Shown here: in pieces, positions 51,767-60,319 of the stretch
Layout of the letters: every line of letters starts with the position of its first letter
How positions within the stretch are numbered: position 1 is the stretch's first letter
Assembly (NCBI GenBank): GCA_049241565.1
Contig: JBMLQL010000030.1
Location: 1-64,000 of the forward strand
From: DZBG01 sp049241565
GTDB lineage: Bacteria; Bdellovibrionota; Bacteriovoracia; Bacteriovoracales; Bacteriovoracaceae
DNA length: 64,000 nucleotides
Reading direction: 5' to 3'
Notes under the pieces: generated by a model
Seen by the model: the letters and a program-made list of their open reading frames with translations, nothing else
The model's database searches: none
What the model was told of the DNA's origin: nothing
Translations under genes and position numbers: made by a program

Positions 51767-52441
51767 TTAATATCTACATCCATAACCAAGTGAATCGATA
51801 GCTTCAGATATAAGACTTCTCTTAATAAGAACGTCATTTACGCTTAATACTTCTTTTAAATATCTTGAAGCACAGGCACTTCTAGGATTTCTACGGTTAT
51901 CACTCTCAGATAGAATACCAACAACAGAAATAGCCCCCGCATCCAGAATCATCTTTTCGATTAAATCTGTTTTAGAGCGATAAGCTTCATCTGATACTCG
52001 ATTTAAGATTTTACTTGCATAATAAGTGTGGTCTTGAGAGTAACGAGCACTGAATCGCTCATCTAGGTAGTAAAGATCATCTAAAGCATTTTCAATATTT
52101 CTTCTAAGAATAAGTGCTTTATCTTTACTATTTGTCACTACTCTTTCAAGCTTCTGTCCCAAAATCAATGTCGATTCAAGATAGTAAGCAAATTTGGGGT
52201 TAAGAGTACTCAGCGTTCTGTTAATCGCAGATTTTAAAATGATCACTTCTTGATCAAATGTATCTGCACTGAAAGCAGCATCAAGCGATGTTCTTAAAAT
52301 AAAACCAGCATCTCGACACCATTTAGTTTCATAATTATCAATGCTCATAACTAGCGAAGCTTGATGTTCACTGGCCTGGGCCTGAAAATTGAATGAAGTC
52401 ATTGCTAAGATTGCAGTCATCGTTAAAATTCTTTTGTTCAT
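51767..52441 (-). CDS. Secreted helical protein, unknown function
   Basis: 224 residues from the ATG at 52439-52441: its AGGAGA site is six bases upstream, whereas an ATG two codons earlier directly abuts that site. A signal peptide of about 23 residues (ends FQAQASE) precedes a mainly alpha-helical domain with RCDAGF-like Cys (TKWCRDAGF) and two C-terminal Cys (RSACASRY, GYGCRY). First gene of the leftward operon 52441-49332 controlled from the 52448-52672 region. Confidence 0.7.
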   Translation of the reverse strand: MNKRILTMTAILAMTSFNFQAQASEHQASLVMSIDNYETKWCRDAGFILRTSLDAAFSADTFDQEVIILKSAINRTLSTLNPKFAYYLESTLILGQKLERVVTNSKDKALILRRNIENALDDLYYLDERFSARYSQDHTYYASKILNRVSDEAYRSKTDLIEKMILDAGAISVVGILSESDNRRNPRSACASRYLKEVLSVNDVLIKRSLISEAIDSLGYGCRY

Positions 52442-52447
52442 ATACAT

Positions 52448-52672
52448 TCTCCTTTGTTTGTTTTCCTGGGGCGAATGTATAAGGCTTTGAAGAAAGTATC
52501 ACTTAGCTGAATACAAAACTGTATTTAAAACGAATACACCCTATAAAAAATATAGACTTGTCGATTTAATAGAGAATCTTGAAAACGATTGCCTAATTAT
52601 TGGTCACACATAAAGTGAATTCAACCTCTTACCTCGCCTCAAAGTGGCCCATCTTTTGCTTATCTATAATCT
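52448..52672. promoter_or_regulatory. Divergent intergenic region with a palindrome
   Basis: 225 bases between the leftward secreted-protein operon and the 52673 gene. AATACA (52510-52515)-aaac-TGTATT (52520-52525) is a perfect 6+4+6 dyad, and GAATACACC follows a few bases later (52532-52540). It stands about 70 bases ahead of the 52441 start, where an operator for the TIGR02147 regulator is conceivable. Confidence 0.45.
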
Positions 52673-53692
52673 ATGAATAAATTTATCTTTGCTTCTATCC
52701 TGATGTTGATTGCTCCTCTTACCATGGCCAAAAACAAGTATTTCACTGTTTATACAGATGAAAATAAGCTTGAGTATCCCCAGTGTAAGGCCAACCATAA
52801 AGTCATTTTGACTGTCTATCGCAATCAACTCGATTCAGAGATCTCAAGGCTGGTGATTGGGATTGATCAAGAAGAGTCAGCGAAATCACCAAAAAGAAGA
52901 ATTAACACCTACTATGGCCTTCTTCTTCAACTTACCGTCAAACGTATTGTGATAGATGAAATGATTCAACAAATGGAAAAATTTGATTTCGAGCAGTTTA
53001 AAACAACTGAAGGAATGAAAAAGGTTGTTTTTAATGCTGACAAAATTAATGTCAATATCCAAGAAAGAGTTGAAAAATCTCTTGAGTTCGCTCTTTCAAA
53101 ATATCAAAAAAATCAGCTCAGTGAGCATGTGCTCGATACCATCAAAACGAAACTATACACAACTGCGCTTACTTCCGTTGGTGGACATCTTTTAAAATCA
53201 CTAGGGGCTAGTTTAGAGGCCAATCTAACCAGTAACGCTGTTAAAGGGGCCATCATCGGCATAGGAAGTGAAACACTGGCCGGGACTCTCAGTGGTGGCG
53301 CGCTTACACTGCTAGCGGTCCCTCTCATGGGAAATAGACTCCCTCCCACACAAGACTGGATGAAAATACTGAACAAGTACCCTGAGCTCATTATCAATCC
53401 TGAGTGGATGACGAAGGCTGGCTCACAAGACCATCCTTGGCATACACACTGCCTAACGTTTCTTAGAGAAACAGAACAACTCGAGAAAGTACTTGATACT
53501 TCTCTCAATGCTGAAGAAAGTTTTTTTATCAAATCAGTGACAACAATCAACACCATTGAAGAGCTAAAGCCTCTTCAACCAAGCGTGAAGAAATCAATAC
53601 AGGAAGCATCTAAAACAGATATTGATAAGACCTATGTGAAAAAACCACGGATCATTCAAGATTGGCCTCCATTTTGGGCCCAGAAGGGATAA
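52673..53692 (+). CDS. Secreted protein with hydrophobic segment, unknown
   Basis: 339 residues with a signal peptide (about 1-19, ends APLTMA). The first half is helical and charged (LQLTVKRIVIDEMIQQMEK). A Gly/Ala/Ser/Thr-rich hydrophobic stretch from about 175 to 220 (VGGHLLKSLGASL, GAIIGIGSETLAGTLSGGALTLLAVPL) could insert in a membrane. Two Cys sit at about 38 and 264. The C-terminus is rich in Trp/Pro (QDWPPFWAQ). No family recognised. Confidence 0.7.
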   Translation: MNKFIFASILMLIAPLTMAKNKYFTVYTDENKLEYPQCKANHKVILTVYRNQLDSEISRLVIGIDQEESAKSPKRRINTYYGLLLQLTVKRIVIDEMIQQMEKFDFEQFKTTEGMKKVVFNADKINVNIQERVEKSLEFALSKYQKNQLSEHVLDTIKTKLYTTALTSVGGHLLKSLGASLEANLTSNAVKGAIIGIGSETLAGTLSGGALTLLAVPLMGNRLPPTQDWMKILNKYPELIINPEWMTKAGSQDHPWHTHCLTFLRETEQLEKVLDTSLNAEESFFIKSVTTINTIEELKPLQPSVKKSIQEASKTDIDKTYVKKPRIIQDWPPFWAQKG

Positions 53693-53794
53693 AAAGCACC
53701 CTCCCTGCGTCGCAACATCTCTTGTTTAGCTAGCTCCCTTTTCAGTCGTATGATAGGCTTTTTACGCCAATTCTTAACTGTCGACGGGAGACTT

Positions 53795-56413
53795 ATGCGC
53801 GCTCAAGAAATTCGTAATGCGTTTTCAAATTATTTTATTAAAAACGGTCACGTAAAACATAAATCATCAGCACTAATACCTCTAAATGATCCAACGATCA
53901 TGTTTACTGTCGCCGGGATGGCCCAGTTCAAAGATTTTTTCACCGGAAAGGCCAACCCTACAAGTCGTCGTGCCGTCACTATTCAAAAGTGTTTACGTGC
54001 AGGCGGAAAACATAACGATTTAGAAAACGTTGGATTCACAGCTCGTCACCATACATTTTTCGAAATGCTCGGAAATTTTTCTTTCGGTGATTATTTCAAA
54101 AAAGACGCTATCAAATTTGCATGGACTCTTCTCACTGAAGAATTAAAAATCCCTAAAGATAAACTTCTTGTGACGGTTCATGAATCTGATGATGAAGCTC
54201 TTGAGATTTGGCATCGTGAGATGGGTGTTCCTCGTGAACGTATTTTCAAACTTGGCGATAAATCAAACTTTTGGGAAATGGGTGATGTTGGCCCATGCGG
54301 TCCATGTACTGAAATTTTCTATGACCACGGGCCAGAAAAATCGACAGGAGTCCCTGCTGGCTGCCAAGAAATTGATGATGAAGGCCGTTATGTAGAAATC
54401 TGGAATCTTGTTTTCATGCAATTTGAAAAATACAAAGAGGGCGATGAGATTAAGAGAAAATCACTTCCTAAGCCTTCTGTAGATACAGGGGCAGGACTTG
54501 AACGTGTCGCCGCTGTTCTTCAAGGCAAATACTACAATTATGACTCAGACATTTTTGAACCCATCATGAAGGCCATCGGGAGACTCGTTGGCAAAGATTA
54601 TTACACTGAAAAGTCTGAAGAAGTGAAATCTTCATTTCGTGTTGTGGCTGATCACATTCGTTCAACAACAATGCTTATTACTGATGGAGCGATTCCTGCC
54701 AATGATGGACGAGGATATGTTTTACGCCGAATTATTCGAAGAGCTGTTCGTCACTTAGATAATCTCGGCATGAAAGATGTTTCTTTCTATAAACTCGTTC
54801 CTTCAGTCTTTGAGTCTCTAGGTGAAGAATACCCAGACAATGCCTCAAATGCAGCCTTAGCTTCAAAACTTCTAAAACTTGAGGAAGAAAAATTTAGAAA
54901 AACTCTTGATACAGGTCTGAGCTTAATCAAAGAAGAAATGAATAAACTGAAGGCCGGAGAAAAATTCTCAGGGGCTTCTGCCTTTAAACTTTATGATACA
55001 TACGGCTTTCCTCTCGATCTCACTGAAGTGATTGTTCGTGAGAAAAACATTGAACTAGATAATGCCGGTTTTGATGAGGCCATGAAAAAGCAGAAAGAAA
55101 CTTCGAAGAAATCATCGAAGTTTGCTGTTCAAGAAGATAATCTCAAGCAATTCTACTCTATAAAAGAAAAATTTGGTGAAACAAGCTTCACTGGATATGA
55201 TGAAATTGAAACATCGGCCAAACTCTTAGAGAAATTTGAAATCGACGGTCAATTCTATCTTATTTTTGATAAAACGCCTTTCTATGGTGAAGGTGGAGGT
55301 CAAGAAGGGGACGCCGGAGAAGTATTCTCTGCAGAAGGAAAACTTGCCACGATTAAAGATACTCAAAAACCAGTAGATGGACTTTTTGTTCATCTCTCTG
55401 AAGATGCCGACGCCCTGAATATTGGGGAGTCCTATAAGCTTAAAGTAAACGCGGAAGAGCGCTCACTGACGATGAGAAATCACTCCGCCACTCACTTACT
55501 TCAATCAGCTCTCATCAAGATTCTCGGACCTCATATCAAACAGGCAGGGTCCAGTGTAGGACACGAGCGCCTTCGTTTTGATTTCACTCATTCAGAGGCC
55601 CTCAAGTCTGAAGAGATCGCCCAAGTTGAGGAATTAGTAAATTCTGCTATTGCTAAGAATTTCAAAGTTTCAGCTGATGTGATGACTAAAGATGAAGCAA
55701 CAAAGAAAGGGGCCATGGCCCTCTTTGGTGAAAAATATGGTGATAAAGTTCGTGTTCTTACGATGGGGGACTTCTCGTGTGAGCTTTGTGGAGGAACACA
55801 TGTGAAGAACACAGGTGATATCGGTCTTTTCAAAATTATCGTTGAAACATCTCTTGCTTCGGGTATTCGTCGTATTGAGGCCATTACTTCAACAACTGCG
55901 ATCAATTATCTTCTTCATCGCTCATCTCTTTTTGCTGACCTAGAGAAAACATTCTCAGTCAAAGAAGAGAGAGTTCTTGAAAAAGTGGCGGCTCTTTATG
56001 CAGATATCAAAACTAAGAATAAAGAAATCGAATCATTAAGTGATAAACTCCAGGCCATTGAATCAGCTAATATTTTCACTGATCCAAGGCCAATAAAAAA
56101 TGGAATGGAACTTGTTCTAGCGAAGGCTTCTTCAACGGATGCTCAGGCCATGAGAAAACTCTCAGACATGTTTGTTGATAAATTTCCGAAGGGCGTTCTG
56201 TTTCTTTTTGGACTTGATGGAGATAAAATCTCTTTCTTAATGAAAACGGCGCGTACTAATACCTCAGTTGATTGTGGAGCGGTCTTAAAAACTCTTATGC
56301 CTATCGTCTCTGGACGTGGTGGAGGGAAACCAGATATGGCCCAAGGATCAGGAACAATTGATGAGGCGAAGATTAAAGAACTTCTGACTGCCGTTGAAGG
56401 AGCCCTGAAGTGA
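53795..56413 (+). CDS. alaS: Alanyl-tRNA synthetase
   Basis: 872 residues starting at the ATG on 53795 (MRAQEIRNAFSNYFIKNGH), preceded by CGGGAGA; an earlier in-frame ATG at 53750 is not supported. Class II motifs: MFTVAGMAQFKDFFTG (motif 1 region), RRAVTIQKCLRAGGKHNDLENVG, the FFEMLGNFSFGDYFK motif 2 block, and motif 3 GAGLERVAAVLQG. The editing domain has HSATHLLQSAL (HxxxH) near 560 and CELCGGTHVKNTGDIG near 670 for zinc and mischarged-tRNA clearance. A C-Ala domain with GRGGGKPDMAQGSG completes it. Standard essential gene. Confidence 0.98.
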   Translation: MRAQEIRNAFSNYFIKNGHVKHKSSALIPLNDPTIMFTVAGMAQFKDFFTGKANPTSRRAVTIQKCLRAGGKHNDLENVGFTARHHTFFEMLGNFSFGDYFKKDAIKFAWTLLTEELKIPKDKLLVTVHESDDEALEIWHREMGVPRERIFKLGDKSNFWEMGDVGPCGPCTEIFYDHGPEKSTGVPAGCQEIDDEGRYVEIWNLVFMQFEKYKEGDEIKRKSLPKPSVDTGAGLERVAAVLQGKYYNYDSDIFEPIMKAIGRLVGKDYYTEKSEEVKSSFRVVADHIRSTTMLITDGAIPANDGRGYVLRRIIRRAVRHLDNLGMKDVSFYKLVPSVFESLGEEYPDNASNAALASKLLKLEEEKFRKTLDTGLSLIKEEMNKLKAGEKFSGASAFKLYDTYGFPLDLTEVIVREKNIELDNAGFDEAMKKQKETSKKSSKFAVQEDNLKQFYSIKEKFGETSFTGYDEIETSAKLLEKFEIDGQFYLIFDKTPFYGEGGGQEGDAGEVFSAEGKLATIKDTQKPVDGLFVHLSEDADALNIGESYKLKVNAEERSLTMRNHSATHLLQSALIKILGPHIKQAGSSVGHERLRFDFTHSEALKSEEIAQVEELVNSAIAKNFKVSADVMTKDEATKKGAMALFGEKYGDKVRVLTMGDFSCELCGGTHVKNTGDIGLFKIIVETSLASGIRRIEAITSTTAINYLLHRSSLFADLEKTFSVKEERVLEKVAALYADIKTKNKEIESLSDKLQAIESANIFTDPRPIKNGMELVLAKASSTDAQAMRKLSDMFVDKFPKGVLFLFGLDGDKISFLMKTARTNTSVDCGAVLKTLMPIVSGRGGGKPDMAQGSGTIDEAKIKELLTAVEGALK

Positions 56414-58125
56414 AATTACTCTCTCTTCTCTCTTTGATATTTATCCTCTCTTGTACAAAGAATACTGATAACTCAAAAAGAATTGAAATCTCTCTACCTG
56501 GGGAGATTTCAACTCTCGATCCGGCCAATTGTTACGATACTGTCTGTTATGTCGCCGTGACTCAAGTGTACGAATCACTCTATGAATTTGAGTACCTCAA
56601 ACGTCCTTATACAATTCGCCCGCTTCTGGCCGAATCACTTCCTATTATTTCAAAAGATCGTCTGACATATACCTTTAGGATTAAAAAAGGGATTAAGTAT
56701 CATGACTCTCCTCTAGTGCCTAAAGGACGTGAGGTGAAGGCCCAAGACTTTATTAATCAAATTAAGCGTCTCGCCTTTCTCCCTACAAGGTCGCAAGGCT
56801 GGTGGCTTTTTGATGGAAGAATTAAAGGTCTAAACGAGTGGAGAGCAAAAGTAGGAACAGATTTAGAAAGTTTTTTTTCTACACCTGTTGAGGGTCTTAA
56901 AGTTATTGATGATCAAACCTTTGCCATCACACTCAAAGAGCCTTACCCACAGCTTCAGTTTGCACTAACAATGAACTTTACCTCACCTATTCCTGAAGAA
57001 GCGATCAAGGCGACAAATAACAGTTTTATTAATGAGGCTATTGGAACTGGGGCCTATTTCATTACTCGTTATCATCAATCACAAGAGGTTGTTTTAAAGA
57101 AAAATCCTCACTACATCAGCTCTACTTATCCAACAGAGGGAGATCCTTTTGCTCATGAGAACAATCTTCTTAAAGATGCTGGAGCAAAACTTCCTTTTGT
57201 CGAGGATGTGAGGCTAGTGGTCATTAAAGAAGCTCAAACGGACTGGCTTAATTTTTTGAAGAAAAAAATTGATATGGTTAATCTCACAAAAGATCACTAT
57301 CAATTGGCCTTAGATCTGGATGGGAGTCTTCGCCCAGAAATGCAAAAAAATGGAATTGAGCTTCAAGCCTCACCCACTCTCATTTATTGGTGGCTTGCCT
57401 TTAATATGAAAGATCCCGTTCTTGGGAAGAATAAAAATCTTCGGCTCGCTATCGCTCATGCCATTGACATCGATAAGTATATTAAACTCTTTACTTATAA
57501 CGTGGCCCAAAAAGCTAACTCAATTTATCCTCCAGGAGTTCCTGGGTATTCTTCTAATACTGAAACTCCCTATGATTTTGATATCAAGAAGGCCCGTGAG
57601 TATCTTGCGAAAGCTGGGTATCCAGATGGAAAAGGACTACCTGAGCTTACTTATGATATTCGTGGAACGGATACGAGACGTCGTCAAATGGGAGAATTTA
57701 TTCAACAAGAGCTTCGTCAAATTGGAATCAATGTTAAGATAAATATCAATACATTCCCCGCTTTTCTTGAAAAATCTCGAAAGGGTGAATTACAATTTTG
57801 GCAAGGGGGATGGGTTCTAGATTATCCCGATTCGGAAAATGTTCTTCAACTCCTCACAACGGCCAATCTTTCTCCTGGGCCCAATACAAGTAATTACTCA
57901 AACTCAAAGTTTGATAAGCTTTTTCAAAAGCTACGATTAATGGAAGACTCAGAAGAAAAGCATAAGCTCATGATCGAGATGGAGAAAATGGTCAATGCTG
58001 ATCTGCCTTGGATTATGCAGTACTACTCTCGTAATTATATTCTTTATCACTCTCACCTCAAAAATTTCCGTTATTCAGATATTATCTACAATTCTATTAA
58101 GTACCTGAAAGTCGAGGGCAAGTAG
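56410..58125 (+). CDS. OppA-type ABC transporter substrate-binding lipoprotein
   Basis: 571 residues from a GTG at 56410-56412 that overlaps the alaS stop by four bases. Lipobox near residue 15 (LIFILSC). SBP family 5 features: ISLPGEISTLDPANCYDTV (about 27-45), FRIKKGIKYHDSPLVP (about 91) and the late block ARRYAKAGY-like REYLAKAGYPDGKGLPELTYD (about 395-415). This family binds peptides or nickel. No permease or ATPase genes are next to it, so its transporter must be encoded elsewhere. It is probably read through from alaS. Confidence 0.93.
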   Translation: MKLLSLLSLIFILSCTKNTDNSKRIEISLPGEISTLDPANCYDTVCYVAVTQVYESLYEFEYLKRPYTIRPLLAESLPIISKDRLTYTFRIKKGIKYHDSPLVPKGREVKAQDFINQIKRLAFLPTRSQGWWLFDGRIKGLNEWRAKVGTDLESFFSTPVEGLKVIDDQTFAITLKEPYPQLQFALTMNFTSPIPEEAIKATNNSFINEAIGTGAYFITRYHQSQEVVLKKNPHYISSTYPTEGDPFAHENNLLKDAGAKLPFVEDVRLVVIKEAQTDWLNFLKKKIDMVNLTKDHYQLALDLDGSLRPEMQKNGIELQASPTLIYWWLAFNMKDPVLGKNKNLRLAIAHAIDIDKYIKLFTYNVAQKANSIYPPGVPGYSSNTETPYDFDIKKAREYLAKAGYPDGKGLPELTYDIRGTDTRRRQMGEFIQQELRQIGINVKININTFPAFLEKSRKGELQFWQGGWVLDYPDSENVLQLLTTANLSPGPNTSNYSNSKFDKLFQKLRLMEDSEEKHKLMIEMEKMVNADLPWIMQYYSRNYILYHSHLKNFRYSDIIYNSIKYLKVEGK

Positions 58126-58170
58126 GGGCCAACATGGCCCCTTGTATACTCCTTTCAGGGCCATGTTGCC
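58124..58170 (+). promoter_or_regulatory. Two mutually exclusive hairpins after the OppA-like gene
   Basis: AGGGGCC (58124-58130) / GGCCCCT (58136-58142) form a tight hairpin followed by TGTATACTCCTTT, plausible as a terminator. The right part AACATGGCCC (58131-58140) can instead pair with GGGCCATGTT (58158-58167). Both structures share bases, which is an attenuator-like design ahead of the GX3 gene. Confidence 0.4.
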
Positions 58171-58262
58171 ACCATTCCTGTCAAATTTACTTACATGTAT
58201 TTCCGAAGTGATTTTCGTTTGTTACACCCAAATTAAGATTCTTCAGAGAAGGAAAAACAGAC

Positions 58263-59453
58263 ATGAAAATTTCATCATTATTACTAGTCGGATTGCTTGC
58301 ATCAACTGTTGCCTGCAAATCTAAGTATGAAAAAGGCTTTGAGGCCGGGAGTCAGCAAGGCTATGAGGAAGGTTATGACGATGGTTATGTCGATGGTGAT
58401 CAAGATGGATACAACCAAGGCTTAGCAGATGGTGAGGCCTATTATGGAAGTGCTACTTATGATGATGGTGTGACAGATGGTATCGCCGCTGGAACACCTA
58501 TAGGATACGCTCAAGGGCACACAGTTGGTTATAACGAAACTTATGGACCAGCCTATGCTCAAGGCAAAATTGATGGCTATCAACCAGGATATAACGCTGG
58601 AAGAGTTGATGGTTACAACCTTGGGTATAACCATGGAGATCAAGACGGATACGATGATGGATTCGCTGATGGTCGTGCTACAATTCAATGGCAAATTAAC
58701 TGGGCCTATGATGATGGATACGATGATGGATATGATGATGGTTACGATGACGGTTGGTATGATGGTGATGCCCATGGGTATAGTGATGGTTATGCTGATG
58801 GATATGATGATGGTGAATCAGTAACCTTCAACGCTGGCTACAACGCTGGTTACAGTGACGGTAATTATGATGGATATAACACTGGATTTGATGACGGTTA
58901 TGATGTTGGTTTTGATGACGGATGGGATGCAGCTTATTACAGCAGCCTTTCTGTAAAACCTTCCCAGGCCATGAAAGGGACATCTCATATTTTATCAATA
59001 TTCCATAATGATGTCTTTAATTACTCTAAAATCGCCGCTCCAAGACAAACAAAACAAGGTCTAATGGTTGGCAATAAATTGATCTTTGAAGAAACATCGC
59101 TTTCAAATAAAGACTTAGAAAAAAGAGCTGCTGCTGTTGAAAAATATCTTGTTTCATCAATGGCAGGACAAGTGAAAAGTCAGTTTGGTCTTTCAAATGA
59201 GCGCTCTCTTCAAATTGCGAAAGTGGCCAACCACTTCCGTAAACAGGGAACAACACGTGCTATCTCTGAAGCGGATTCAAACGCTTATGCTAAGGAAATC
59301 CTAGGAGCAAACTTCAAGGAGCTTGAAGCAGCTTACAAAGGTGTTCTTAAAGGTGAAAAGGCCCAATTGTCTCAAGTTCTTGACCAAGCTGCTCAGAAAA
59401 ACGGGACTAGCCCGGAGCATATGAGCTCGTTAATGTTCAAATTATTCTTTTAA
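58263..59453 (+). CDS. Glycine-repeat (GX3) lipoprotein
   Basis: 396 residues. Lipoprotein signal ASTVAC with Cys18. Residues 23-224 are a long run of GX3-type units (G-Y/F-x-x-G-x-x-x-G), many reading GYDDG, GYVDG, GYNxG or GFDDG; the most regular block, around 58727-58764, repeats almost exactly. GX3 repeats are known from Yae1/Lto1-type proteins, but here they are far more numerous and rich in Asp, so calcium or other cation binding is possible. Residues 240-396 are a different, helical charged domain (SNERSLQIAKVANHFRKQG). Probably an outer- or inner-membrane-anchored surface protein. Preceded by AGAAGG and followed by a terminator. Confidence 0.88.
   Translation: MKISSLLLVGLLASTVACKSKYEKGFEAGSQQGYEEGYDDGYVDGDQDGYNQGLADGEAYYGSATYDDGVTDGIAAGTPIGYAQGHTVGYNETYGPAYAQGKIDGYQPGYNAGRVDGYNLGYNHGDQDGYDDGFADGRATIQWQINWAYDDGYDDGYDDGYDDGWYDGDAHGYSDGYADGYDDGESVTFNAGYNAGYSDGNYDGYNTGFDDGYDVGFDDGWDAAYYSSLSVKPSQAMKGTSHILSIFHNDVFNYSKIAAPRQTKQGLMVGNKLIFEETSLSNKDLEKRAAAVEKYLVSSMAGQVKSQFGLSNERSLQIAKVANHFRKQGTTRAISEADSNAYAKEILGANFKELEAAYKGVLKGEKAQLSQVLDQAAQKNGTSPEHMSSLMFKLFF
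58330..58936 (+). repeat. GX3 codon repeats
   Basis: Direct degenerate 12-base units with GGATATGATGAT-type sequence (GG[AT]-TA[CT]-GA[TC]-GA[TC]), encoding the G-Y-D-D units. Many units differ only at synonymous third positions. The clearest run is 58714-58764. Confidence 0.75.
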
Positions 59454-59460
59454 ATATCTC

Positions 59461-59500
59461 TCAAGGACCGACTAAATTAGTCGGTCCTTGATTCTCTCTT
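59461..59500 (+). terminator. Strong hairpin terminator of the GX3 gene
   Basis: TCAAGGACCGACTAA (59461-59475), one base, TTAGTCGGTCCTTGA (59477-59491): a perfect 15-bp stem, followed by a T-rich stretch TTCTCTCTT. Confidence 0.85.
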
Positions 59501-59556
59501 AATATCCAGAAAAATTTGCCGATAAGCCTCATAAGGATTTAACCTGCGAGGTCCTT

Positions 59557-59943
59557 GTGAAATCTTTAGTTTTATTCATCTCTCTTACTCTCACCCAAAG
59601 CCTATGGGCGAAAACTTTTGTCATTTTCAGTATGAACCAAGAATTGAATATGGGTGTTGAAGAGAAACCTCTACGAAAAAACTATTTTGTGAATATGGGA
59701 ACAAATCAAGGTGTAAAAAAAGACACAGTCCTTGATGTCTATCGCATTATCTCAGTTCTCAATCCTTACGATAATAAAAAGCGCGTAAACTATAAAGTAA
59801 AGATCGGTGAGCTTAAAGTCATCACATCTTCTGAAGATGCGGCTATTGCTTTTGTAGAAGAGTATCTTCCGAAAGAAGAAACTCCTATTTTTGATCTTGA
59901 GCAATTTATGGTCGGTGATCACGTTGCTATCAGTGTAAACTAA
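59557..59943 (+). CDS. Small exported protein of unknown function
   Basis: 128 residues from a GTG at 59557 behind GCGAGG. A signal peptide (about 1-18, ends QSLWA) precedes a beta-rich domain with NYFVNMGTNQGVKKDTVLDVYR (about 44-65), a segment also seen at the end of FlgT-like and other periplasmic proteins ('x-[IV]-N-[IVL]-G-x-x-x-G-V-x-x-G-x-x-[FL]'). The C-terminus carries VITSSEDAAIAFVEEYL. Ends with a four-base overlap with the convergent small gene. Confidence 0.65.
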   Translation: MKSLVLFISLTLTQSLWAKTFVIFSMNQELNMGVEEKPLRKNYFVNMGTNQGVKKDTVLDVYRIISVLNPYDNKKRVNYKVKIGELKVITSSEDAAIAFVEEYLPKEETPIFDLEQFMVGDHVAISVN

Positions 59944-60200
59944 TCTTTTGCAAAACAATCATTGAGATTTTTTAAACGCATAATTTTTCCAGTAAGGGAG
60001 CCCTCCCTTACTGTGAATAATTGAATATGTAACAAATACTCCTCATTCTCGACAACTTCCTGGCCACGCTTAATTCCGAGATAAATCTTCTTAATAGCAT
60101 GGCCGGAGTACACACCTTTAAAATGAAACTCTCCCATTTGTTCTTGGGCGTTATTTTTTTTTACTCTTAAACATCGTGAAATAATAATAATCTCTCTCAT
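59940..60200 (-). CDS. Small protein of unknown function
   Basis: 86 residues without signal peptide. A strand-rich middle (GEFHFKGVYSGHAIKKIYLGI) and a final helix (MRLKNLNDCFAKD). The first residues are very hydrophobic/basic (MREIIIISRCLRVKK), and Met22 is a possible alternative start. No clear ribosome-binding site. Divergent from the acyl-CoA synthetase gene. Its reading is supported by the tight fit to neighbours rather than by homology. Confidence 0.5.
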   Translation of the reverse strand: MREIIIISRCLRVKKNNAQEQMGEFHFKGVYSGHAIKKIYLGIKRGQEVVENEEYLLHIQLFTVREGSLTGKIMRLKNLNDCFAKD

Positions 60201-60319
60201 AGGTGAGTGATGAGCAATTCAGAGGCCACAAACAAAAATTATAAGTGTGAGATATCATTTACATTTGGCTCAACAAGGCAGAGAATTTTTCCGATAGTAT
60301 AGAAAAATTTTCGAGGTTT

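Noticed and set aside
53750..53794. Earlier alaS start
   Set aside because: The conserved N-terminus and a good ribosome-binding site fit the ATG at 53795.
58422..58775. Antisense open frame across the GX3 repeat (117 codons)
   Set aside because: It is the mirror of the repetitive codons, of low complexity (Ile/Val/Ser), with no ribosome-binding site.
58330..58936. Tandem repeats resembling a CRISPR or satellite array
   Set aside because: They are in-frame codon repeats of one protein with no unique spacers.
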